From assembly GCA_039818945.1 (NCBI GenBank), contig JBCBSZ010000117.1, forward strand, positions 1 through 13,476: 13,476 nucleotides of DNA, read 5' to 3'. This stretch comes from JBCBSZ01 sp039818945. Its GTDB lineage: Bacteria > Actinomycetota > Acidimicrobiia > Acidimicrobiales > Poriferisodalaceae. Position numbers and translations under genes: made by a program. The notes under the pieces are model-generated. The model was given only the letters and a program-made list of their open reading frames with translations. It did no database searches and was not told where the DNA came from. Numbering within the stretch: position 1 is the stretch's first letter; each line of letters starts with the position of its first letter. Shown here one piece after another: positions 5,904 through 12,490 of the stretch.

Positions 5904-7543
5904 GCGGCCCGCTCGTCGTCCAGTCCGACCGGACGTTGCTGCTCGACGTCGGCCATCCCGACGCCGACGAGTGCCGACGCGAGCTGGCGGTCTTCGCCGA
6001 GCTCGAGTCCTCGCCCGAGCACGTCCACACCTACCGCGTCGGCGATCTGGGCATCTGGAACGCACGGGCCGCCGGACACGAGGGTCCGGAGATGGTCGAG
6101 GTCCTCGAACGGTGGAGCCGGTTCCCGGTGCCGCACCCGGTCATCACCTCCGTGCTCGACACCGCAGCGCGCTTCGGCGTGGTGCAGCTCGTCGACGATC
6201 CCCGTCACGGGCTCGTCCTGCGCAGCGACGACGAGGCCGTGCTGGCCGAGCTCCTCGCCGAGCCGTCGGTGGCGGAGCTGCTCGGGCCTCGGGTCGACGG
6301 CGCGACCGTCGTCGCACCGGCCGAGCGGCGTGGCGCCCTCAAGCAGGCGCTGATGGCCGCCGGGTGGCCGCCGGAGGACCGGGCCGCGCTCGACGACGGC
6401 GCACCGATCGACGTCGCCGCCTCACCCTCGCTCGAGCTGCGCGACTACCAGCGCGCCGCCGTCGACGGATGGGCGCCGTCGGGCTCCGGCGTCGTGGTGC
6501 TCCCCTGCGGCGCCGGCAAGACGATCGTCGCCATCGCCGCCATGGTCGAGCTCGGCCGCCGGACCCTGATCCTCACGACCGGAAACGTGGCCGTCGAGCA
6601 GTGGCGTCGCGAGCTGCGCCGCTTCACCGACCTGGGCGACGACGACATCGGCGAGTACTCGGGTCGCGACAAGCGCCTCGCACCGGTCACGATCGCGACC
6701 TACCAGATCATGGCCACCCGGCGGTCGGGACGGTTCCTCCACCTCCCGGTGGTCCGCGACCACGACTGGGGGCTCATCGTCTACGACGAGGTGCACCTGT
6801 TGCCCGCCGGGGTGGTCCGCATGACCGCCGACCTCCAGAGCCGTCGGCGGCTCGGGCTCACCGCGACGCTCGTGCGCGAGGACGGGCGGGAGGCCGACGT
6901 GTTCTCGTTGATCGGACCCAAGCGGTTCGACGCGCCGTGGCGCGACCTCGAGCTGCAGGGCTGGATCGCGCCGGCGACGTGCACGGAGGTCCGGGTCCCC
7001 CTCACCGAGGACCAGCGCGCGACCTACGCCGCCGCGGCGTCCGATCGGCGCCCGCTCGCGGCGGCGGCTGCCGCGGGCAAGGTCGACGTCGTGCGCCGCC
7101 TCGTCGCCGACCACGCCGGCGAGCAGCTCCTGGTGATCGGCACCTACGTCGCCTCGCTCGTCGCGCTGGCCGAGCAGCTCGGCGCGCCCGTGCTCACCGG
7201 CGACACCCCGACCGCCGAGCGCCAGCGTCGCCTCGACGAGCTCCGCTCCGGCGAGCTGGAGGTGCTGGTGGTGTCGAGCGTCGGCAACACCTCGCTCGAC
7301 CTCCCCGAGGTGTCCGTGCTCGTGCAGGTGTCTGGCACGTTCGGCAGCCGGCAGGAGGAGGCGCAGCGACTGGGCCGGATCCTGCGCCCGAAGCGGGAGG
7401 GCCGCACGGCGTCGTTCTACTCGCTCGTCGCCCGCGACACCGTCGAGCAGGACCACGCGCCCCGCCGGCAGCGCTTCCTCACCGAGCAGGGCTACGAGTA
7501 CCGCATCGTCGACGCCGCCGACGTGCTGGCCGGCACCACCTAG
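5900..7543 (+). CDS. XPB-type DNA repair helicase (SF2)
   Basis: 547 residues from GTG 5900, close to the roughly 540 usual for bacterial XPB. This start is preferred because it overlaps the ispD stop (GTGA) and its N-terminus VSGPLVVQSDRTLLLDV aligns with remembered homologues; ATGs at 5873 and 5888 are in frame. The protein should be an ATP-driven 3'-5' DNA helicase/translocase related to eukaryotic TFIIH XPB and mycobacterial Ercc3. Residues about 1-95 are the N-terminal domain (EHVHTYRVGDLGIWNARAAG). LELRDYQRAAV is followed by Walker A LPCGAGKT (201-208), the DEVH box (296-299), LTATLVREDGRE with the RED motif (320-331) and motif VI QRLGRILRPK (489-498). All catalytic motifs look intact. 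Its usual neighbour, the helicase-associated protein, lies upstream beyond the isp genes. The TAG overlaps the stop of the convergent hydrolase (shared CTAG). Confidence 0.93.
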   Translation: MSGPLVVQSDRTLLLDVGHPDADECRRELAVFAELESSPEHVHTYRVGDLGIWNARAAGHEGPEMVEVLERWSRFPVPHPVITSVLDTAARFGVVQLVDDPRHGLVLRSDDEAVLAELLAEPSVAELLGPRVDGATVVAPAERRGALKQALMAAGWPPEDRAALDDGAPIDVAASPSLELRDYQRAAVDGWAPSGSGVVVLPCGAGKTIVAIAAMVELGRRTLILTTGNVAVEQWRRELRRFTDLGDDDIGEYSGRDKRLAPVTIATYQIMATRRSGRFLHLPVVRDHDWGLIVYDEVHLLPAGVVRMTADLQSRRRLGLTATLVREDGREADVFSLIGPKRFDAPWRDLELQGWIAPATCTEVRVPLTEDQRATYAAAASDRRPLAAAAAAGKVDVVRRLVADHAGEQLLVIGTYVASLVALAEQLGAPVLTGDTPTAERQRRLDELRSGELEVLVVSSVGNTSLDLPEVSVLVQVSGTFGSRQEEAQRLGRILRPKREGRTASFYSLVARDTVEQDHAPRRQRFLTEQGYEYRIVDAADVLAGTT

Positions 7544-8499
7544 GCGGCGTCGGCGGCCACCCACGACGAGACGATCGTGCGCACCACGGAGGCGAACGCC
7601 ACCGGCTGGTCCAGCATCAGATGGTGGTGGGCGTGGGGCACCGCGATGATCGGTACCTCCGGCCCGGCGAGGTCCCGGACGTACTCGGCGGCCTCCGGCG
7701 TGAAGAGCAGGCTGTCGGCGCCGTGCACGATCGCCCTGCGGACATCGAGCGAGGCGAACCGGGGGCCGAGCTGGACCCACCAGTCGGGCTCGCGCCGGTC
7801 GCCGCTGGCGACCCCGGGGTCGAACTTCCAGATGTAGCCACCCTCCACCTCCCGCAGGGAGTGGAACCCGATGTGGCGGACCGCCCACGGGTTCTCGCAC
7901 GGTTGCGGTGGGGCGAGCCGGTACCGGGAGAGGGCGGTCTCGAGGTCGGGTCGGACCTGGTGCGGCCGCGGCTCGCGCTCGGACAACCGGTTGCCGGACT
8001 CCTCCATGTGCTCGCGCAGCTGGGCCGGCGGCAGGAACATCAGGTCGCACACGGCGAAGCCGGCGGCGGCATCGGGGTGGGCCTCGAAGAGGTCGATGCC
8101 CACGGTCGAGCCGTAGCTGTGGGTGACGAGGAACCACGGGTGGGGCGAGTCGGTCATGCCGGTGGCCTCGGCGACGGCGAGGACCTCGGCCACCCGCTGC
8201 TCGCGCTGGTAGCCGCCGGCCCGGTGGCCCGAGTCGCCCATGCCCGACATGTCCATCGCCACGACGTGGAGGTCGTCGACGAGCAGCGGGGCGACCATGT
8301 CGAAGCAGCGGGCGTGGGCGAGGAAGCCGTGCAGCAACAGGACGTGGGGCGCGTCGCGACCGCCCCGCTCGATGTAGTTGATCTCGCAGCCGTCGACCTC
8401 GACCCGGTCGACGGCCTCGGGCACGGCCAGGGCATCGGTGAACCAGGACGGCGGCGGTGTCGGGTCGAGCGCCAACGAGATGTCGAGCGCGTCGCTCAT
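7540..8499 (-). CDS. Alpha/beta hydrolase (likely esterase)
   Basis: 319 residues from ATG 8499, with a near-perfect Shine-Dalgarno sequence (GGAGGTCA) just upstream. No signal peptide, so cytoplasmic. Fold motifs: VLLLHGFLAHARCFD (53-67, oxyanion region), VVAMDMSGMGDSG (79-91) and the nucleophile elbow VTHSYGS (125-131) with S128. The first Gly of GxSxG is Thr. The likely catalytic acid is D262 in VHGADSLLF and the likely base is H292 in PHAHHHLMLDQP. The residues between strands 6 and 7 form a long cap (about 155-225). The start overlaps the stop of the monooxygenase (ATGA), so the pair should be co-translated. An ester made by the monooxygenase is the natural guess for its substrate; that is inference, and epoxide hydrolase or another lipase-like activity is not excluded. 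Confidence 0.87.
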   Translation of the reverse strand: MSDALDISLALDPTPPPSWFTDALAVPEAVDRVEVDGCEINYIERGGRDAPHVLLLHGFLAHARCFDMVAPLLVDDLHVVAMDMSGMGDSGHRAGGYQREQRVAEVLAVAEATGMTDSPHPWFLVTHSYGSTVGIDLFEAHPDAAAGFAVCDLMFLPPAQLREHMEESGNRLSEREPRPHQVRPDLETALSRYRLAPPQPCENPWAVRHIGFHSLREVEGGYIWKFDPGVASGDRREPDWWVQLGPRFASLDVRRAIVHGADSLLFTPEAAEYVRDLAGPEVPIIAVPHAHHHLMLDQPVAFASVVRTIVSSWVAADAA

Positions 8500-10376
8500 C
8501 GGGTGACCTCCGCGGGGCCGAAGACGTAGGGCGCCAGGGTCTCCTGGGCCTCGCGGCGGTGGTCGTGCCACCGGCCCCCGCCGTAGTAGGCGAGGCTGCC
8601 CGGCTCGGCGGTGCCGTAGCCGTTGTAGTAGCTGACGCAGTCGCGCAGCGGCGCCGAGCGGAGATCGGCGCGGCGGCAGTGCTCGGCCCAGGCCGTCTCG
8701 TGCTGCTCGGTGACGTCGACGACCTCCTCGCCGCGGTCGCGCATCGTCGTGAGCATCCAGACCACGTAGCGCACGTGCGCCTCGATCGAGTCGGTGAAGT
8801 TGAACGAGCCGCCGCCGCCCTGCGGGCCGGTGATGACGAAGAGGTTGGGGAAGCCGCGGCTGTGCACGCCCAGGAAGGTGCGGGTACCGCCGTCGTCCCA
8901 CTTCTCGGTGAGGGTCCGGCCGTCGCGACCGCGGACCATGTTGAACGTGGAGGTCGCCATGAACCGGAACCCGGTGGCGAAGATCAGCACGTCGAGCGGG
9001 TACTCGACGCCGTCGTGCACCACCCCCCGCTCGGTGATCTCGCGGACCCCCTCCGGCGCGCAGTCGACGAGGTGCACGTGGGGCAGGTTGAACGACGGCA
9101 GGTACTCGTCGTGGAAGGTCGGTCGCTTGCAGCCGTAGGGGTACCACGGCTTGAGCGCCTCGGCGGTGGTCGGGTCCTCGACGACGGCGTCGATCCGGGC
9201 GCGGATCTGCTCCATGATCCGGTAGTTCGTGCCGAGCAGCTTCTGGACGTGCTCCTCGGGGGTCAGCTCGCCCTCGTGCTGCTTGCGCTCCTTGAAGTCG
9301 TCGACCGTGCCCGACAGGTAGTCGTCGTTGGCCTGCAGAGCCGTGCGACCGGCCGAGATCTTGGCGAAGCGCTTCCGGCGGGCCACGGCCCAGCCGGGCT
9401 CGTCAGCCCACCGCTCCCGCTCCTCGTCGGTGGTGGTGCGCTGGTCGCGGACGTCGATCGTCGACGGCGTCCGCTGGAAGACGAAGAGCTCGCCGACGAC
9501 CTTCGCCAGCTCGGGGACGGCCTGCACGGCCGTCGCCCCGGTGCCGATGATCCCGACCCGTCGGCCCGCCAGGTCGATGTCGTAGTTCCAGCGGGAGGTG
9601 TGGAACGAGTCGCCGGCGAAGGTCTCCATCCCGTCGATGCGGGCGAGCTGCGGGGTCGTCAGCAGGCCGTTGGCGAGCACGACCTTGCGGGCGCGCATCG
9701 CATCGCCCCGGTCGGTCCGGACCGTCCAGCGGCCGTCGGCCTCGTCCCACTCGGTGGACTCGACGGTCGTGTGGAACAGGCACCGGTCGTAGAACCCGAA
9801 CCGGTCGGCCATCCGCCGGCAGTAGTCGAGGATCTCGAAGCCCGACGCGAACTTCATCGAGGGGACGTAGTCCATCTCCTCGAGCAGGGGGAGGTAGCTG
9901 TAGCTCTCGACGTCGCACGCGACGCCGGGGTAGCGGTTCCAGTACCAGGTCCCACCGACGTCGCCGCCCTTCTCGCAGAAGCGCACGTCGGTGATGCCGG
10001 CCTGGCTGAGCCGGTACCACAGCAGCAACCCCGAGAAGCCGGCGCCGACCACGAGCACCTCGCACTCGTCGCGGAGGGCTTCGCGGGGCACGGGATCGGC
10101 CGAGTAGTGGTCGACGAGGTACCGGCGCAGCTCGCCCTCCATCTCGACGTAGTCGCCGGTGCCGCGCCGCCGTTCCTTGTCGGCGCAGTAGCGGTCGCGG
10201 GCGTCGTCGTCGAAGCGGGCGCCGGCCGGCGGCGCCGGCAGGGTCGTGAGGGCCTCGTCGGCCACGACGGAGTAGCCCTTGCCCACCACCGCCGGGTTGG
10301 CGGCGGCCCTGGTGTCGAACAGCTTGCGACCGGTCGCCGGGTCGGTCCGCACCGCGGTTCGTCCTGCCTCGCTCAC
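8496..10376 (-). CDS. Flavin-containing (Baeyer-Villiger-type) monooxygenase
   Basis: 626 residues from GTG 10376, with GGGAGGGG 4-5 bases upstream. Type I Baeyer-Villiger enzymes use FAD, NADPH and O2 to turn ketones into esters or lactones. Features: an N-terminal extension (about 1-100) before the FAD Rossmann fold VLVVGAGFSG (107-116); GGTWYWNRYPG (141-151), typical of the family; the fingerprint FAGDSFHTSRW (253-263); a second Rossmann motif VGIIGTGATAVQ (274-285) for NADPH; and LIFATGFRF near the C-terminus. The fingerprint normally ends W(P/D) but here has WN, so the class is slightly off consensus. The N-terminal extension resembles that of the larger cyclododecanone/steroid/phenylacetone-like enzymes. 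The gene lies 65 bases after the nitroreductase and overlaps the hydrolase, forming one likely operon. Substrate unknown. Confidence 0.9.
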   Translation of the reverse strand: MSEAGRTAVRTDPATGRKLFDTRAAANPAVVGKGYSVVADEALTTLPAPPAGARFDDDARDRYCADKERRRGTGDYVEMEGELRRYLVDHYSADPVPREALRDECEVLVVGAGFSGLLLWYRLSQAGITDVRFCEKGGDVGGTWYWNRYPGVACDVESYSYLPLLEEMDYVPSMKFASGFEILDYCRRMADRFGFYDRCLFHTTVESTEWDEADGRWTVRTDRGDAMRARKVVLANGLLTTPQLARIDGMETFAGDSFHTSRWNYDIDLAGRRVGIIGTGATAVQAVPELAKVVGELFVFQRTPSTIDVRDQRTTTDEERERWADEPGWAVARRKRFAKISAGRTALQANDDYLSGTVDDFKERKQHEGELTPEEHVQKLLGTNYRIMEQIRARIDAVVEDPTTAEALKPWYPYGCKRPTFHDEYLPSFNLPHVHLVDCAPEGVREITERGVVHDGVEYPLDVLIFATGFRFMATSTFNMVRGRDGRTLTEKWDDGGTRTFLGVHSRGFPNLFVITGPQGGGGSFNFTDSIEAHVRYVVWMLTTMRDRGEEVVDVTEQHETAWAEHCRRADLRSAPLRDCVSYYNGYGTAEPGSLAYYGGGRWHDHRREAQETLAPYVFGPAEVTR

Positions 10377-10441
10377 TCACCCCTCCCGTCGACGCGATCG
10401 GGCCCACGATGGCCCGCGGCGAGCGGGCGGACCAAGGCGGG

Positions 10442-11107
10442 TCAGGAGCGCGGCGCCCCGAAGACGTCGTCGAAGGCCATCTCCGACGGCGGCCGCCGCG
10501 TGATCGGACCGTGCCCGCCACCGACCGGCCAGCCGATCGGCACCACACCGGCCACCGCCCACCGCTCGGGCGCCTCGATGATCTCGCGCACCTCGGCCTC
10601 GCGAGCGCAGTGGAGGGTGGTGAGGACGCCGCCGAGCCCCTCGGCCCGGCAGGCGAGCAGCGCGTTCTGGATCGCCGGGTAGACCGACCCGCCCCCGACC
10701 AGCGAGACGCGGTCGAGGGCCGCGTCGGTGATGGTCATGCGGGCGGGGTCGGCCAGGAAGACCAGCACGACCGGTGCCTCGTGCAGGTGGTCGGCGAGGT
10801 GGGTGCCGGCGTCGAGCGTGCGGCGGGCGCTCTCACGCCGCCGACCCTCCGGGATGCGCTCCAGCTTGGTCGCGTACTGCTCGGCGTACCGGTGCCAGGC
10901 GGGCGCGTAGAGGTCGGCGAGGCGCCGCTTGCGCTCCGGGCTGCGCACCGCCACGACCCGCCACGGTTGGCCGTTGCCGCCCGTGGGGGCCCAGCAGGCG
11001 GCCTGGAGCACCCGGTCGACCACGTCGTCGGGCACCGGGTCCGGTCGGAGCCGGCGCACGGCACGCTGGGTGCTCATCAGCTCGTAGAGCACGTCGGATG
11101 CGACCAC
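10442..11107 (-). CDS. Nitroreductase-family FMN oxidoreductase
   Basis: 221 residues from GTG 11107, with AAGGGGGA a few bases upstream. A longer frame reaches 11212, but its extra 35 residues (TTTGAGTVPPTPGEGG) are low-complexity and unlike the family. STQRAVRRLRPDPVPDDVV (12-30) is the usual N-terminal FMN-phosphate-binding region, APTGGNGQPWRVVAV (40-54) the second binding segment, and GGVLTTLHCAREAEVREI plus the tail GVVPIGWPVGGGHGP close the site. Members use NAD(P)H to reduce nitro compounds, quinones or enones, or act on flavins; which applies here cannot be told. As first gene of the minus-strand trio it could supply reduced flavin or process a co-substrate of the monooxygenase (inference). 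It is preceded by a region with inverted repeats. Confidence 0.87.
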   Translation of the reverse strand: MVASDVLYELMSTQRAVRRLRPDPVPDDVVDRVLQAACWAPTGGNGQPWRVVAVRSPERKRRLADLYAPAWHRYAEQYATKLERIPEGRRRESARRTLDAGTHLADHLHEAPVVLVFLADPARMTITDAALDRVSLVGGGSVYPAIQNALLACRAEGLGGVLTTLHCAREAEVREIIEAPERWAVAGVVPIGWPVGGGHGPITRRPPSEMAFDDVFGAPRS

Positions 11108-11184
11108 GCTTCCCCCTTCGCCGGGCGTGGGCGGGACCGTACCCGCGCCGGTGGTGGTGACCGATCCGGCCCCGCGGGGTGAAT

Positions 11185-11222
11185 GTGTGGTTTCATAGCG
11201 TGGTCTGACCACACCGGGTGGT
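11185..11222. promoter_or_regulatory. Candidate operator: nested GTGGT/ACCAC inverted repeats
   Basis: This lies upstream of the nitroreductase and divergent from the OmpA-like gene. GTGTGGT (11185-11191) pairs with ACCACAC (11208-11214) across 16 bases. Nested inside is GTGGTctgACCAC (11200-11212), and another GTGGT sits at 11218-11222. Read on the minus strand, TATGAA (11197-11192) could be a -10 box lying between the repeat arms, so a bound TetR/MarR-type dimer would block the promoter. No regulator gene is in the window. The repeats are seen; the operator role is inferred. Confidence 0.4.
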
Positions 11223-11313
11223 CGAGGCGTCGGAACTCACACGGTGACAGGTGCCCGAACTCCACATCCGATCGGGATTCGCGACACTGAGAGATCGACG
11301 CGGGACGGCGGGC

Positions 11314-11328
11314 GTTCGATGAGCGAAC
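11314..11328 (+). promoter_or_regulatory. Small inverted repeat just before the OmpA-like gene
   Basis: GTTCGatgagCGAAC forms a 5-bp stem with a 5-base loop, immediately followed by the Shine-Dalgarno AGGAGA (11329-11334) of the GTG at 11339. It could be a regulator half-site pair or an RNA hairpin touching the ribosome site. It is short enough to be chance. The rest of 11223-11313 shows no clear promoter beyond a loose repeat of GAACTC (about 11233 and 11258). Confidence 0.25.
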
Positions 11329-11338
11329 AGGAGAGCAC

Positions 11339-12433
11339 GTGAACCAAGGCGCGCCGTGGCCGCCCCGACGCCTCCTGCTCGTCGTCGTGTTGCCCGCGTT
11401 CCTCCTCCTCAGCGCCGCCGCCGTGGTCACCACGGTGCCCTCGATGCAGCGCGACCTCGAGCGCGAGGCCGTCGACGACCTCGCGGCCGCCGGCATCGAC
11501 GTCTCCACCCTGAGCGTGTCGTTCGACGGACGTGACGCGACCGTCCGCGGCACGATCGACTCGCAATCGGCCCGGGCGACGATCGACGACGTCATCAAGG
11601 ACAACGACGGGGTGCGATCGGTGACCGTGCTCGTGCGCAACACCGAGCTCGAGCGGCCGTCCGAGGCCGCCGCCGCCACGGTGCCGTCGTCCACCGAGGC
11701 GGTCGCGATGCCCGCCGACCAGCGGATCATCGTGCAGCTCGTCGACGGCATCGTCGTCCTGCGGGGGCGGATCCGCACCGAGTCGAGCCGCGAGGCGCTG
11801 ACCCAGCGCCTCGCCGCGGTCGTGGCGCCGACGCCGCTGTCGTTCGAGCTGCTCATCGACGGCACCGTCGAGCGCTCCGACACCTTCGGGGCGGTCGTCG
11901 ACGCCGTCGAGGCGACGCTGCCCGGCGCGAACGAGCTCGAGATCAACGTCGACGACCGGGTGCTGGCGGTCAGCGTCACGACCTTCGCCGACACCGCAGC
12001 GGTGACCGAGCGGCTCGAGGAGATCGCCGCGGACAACGGGCTCGAACCCGTGCTCGAGGTCGTGTTCGAGCCGCCGAAGCAGACGACGCAGGAGCGGCTC
12101 GCCTCCGTCGGCACCAGCTTCGCGGGCGACAGCTTCTTCGTGCCCGGCACCTCGGAGCTGCTGCCCGACACCGAGCTCGTGATCGCAGGGCTGGCCCGGG
12201 TGCTCGCGCTCGGCGAGGAACCGGTCGAGGTCCGGGTGTTCGTCGACGGTGAGCCGGGACCCGAGGCGACGGCGCTCTCGCAGGCGCAGGCCGAGGCCGT
12301 GGTCGCCGCGCTGGTCGCCGGGGGAGCGGTCGCCGAGGCCCTGACGCCGGTCGGGCTGGGCGCCGATCAACCGGTGTCCGACGACGGGGATCCGGCGAAC
12401 CGTCGCATCGAGATCGTGGTGGTGGCAACGTGA
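11339..12433 (+). CDS. Membrane-anchored BON/OmpA-like envelope protein
   Basis: 364 residues from GTG 11339, with AGGAGA 4-5 bases upstream. One N-terminal membrane helix (about 10-30, RLLLVVVLPAFLLLSAAAVV) after a short basic cytoplasmic tail indicates an uncleaved anchor with the rest outside. Residues about 36-102 look like a BON domain (ATVRGTIDSQSARATIDDVI), about 128-175 a second (DGIVVLRGRIRTESSREAL), and about 178-245 a weaker third. Residues about 255-362 are an OmpA-C-like domain ending in DPANRRIEIVVV, the family's NRRIE signature. The peptidoglycan-contact pattern (TDxxG...N..LS..RA) is weak: VDGEPGPEATALSQAQA lacks the usual Arg. The layout resembles M. tuberculosis ArfA/OmpATb. 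Its likely place is the membrane/peptidoglycan interface; binding ability is uncertain. The coiled-coil gene follows after 57 bases and is probably co-transcribed. Confidence 0.82.
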   Translation: MNQGAPWPPRRLLLVVVLPAFLLLSAAAVVTTVPSMQRDLEREAVDDLAAAGIDVSTLSVSFDGRDATVRGTIDSQSARATIDDVIKDNDGVRSVTVLVRNTELERPSEAAAATVPSSTEAVAMPADQRIIVQLVDGIVVLRGRIRTESSREALTQRLAAVVAPTPLSFELLIDGTVERSDTFGAVVDAVEATLPGANELEINVDDRVLAVSVTTFADTAAVTERLEEIAADNGLEPVLEVVFEPPKQTTQERLASVGTSFAGDSFFVPGTSELLPDTELVIAGLARVLALGEEPVEVRVFVDGEPGPEATALSQAQAEAVVAALVAGGAVAEALTPVGLGADQPVSDDGDPANRRIEIVVVAT

Positions 12434-12490
12434 GTGGGGCAGAGGTCGACCCGGTGAGCGGACGAGTCGAGAGGGAAGGAGTGCGACGCG

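Noticed and set aside
5971..8529. 2.5-kb plus-strand frame across the XPB 3' part and the hydrolase complement
   Set aside because: Arg/Pro-rich shadow of XPB in another frame, then antisense of the hydrolase; the XPB motifs are in the other frame.
10412..10428. GC-rich hairpin (GCCCGC/GCGGGC) between nitroreductase and monooxygenase as a terminator
   Set aside because: There is no T-run after it on the minus strand, the stem is only 6 bp, and such stems are frequent by chance at this GC content.
8457..10682. 2.2-kb open frame on the plus strand opposite the monooxygenase
   Set aside because: It is the shadow of the monooxygenase; composition is biased to Val/Gly/His/Asp and no domain is visible.
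11108..11212. N-terminal extension of the nitroreductase to an ATG at 11212
   Set aside because: The extra 35 residues are low-complexity and span the repeats that look regulatory; the GTG at 11107 has a good SD and gives the usual family length.
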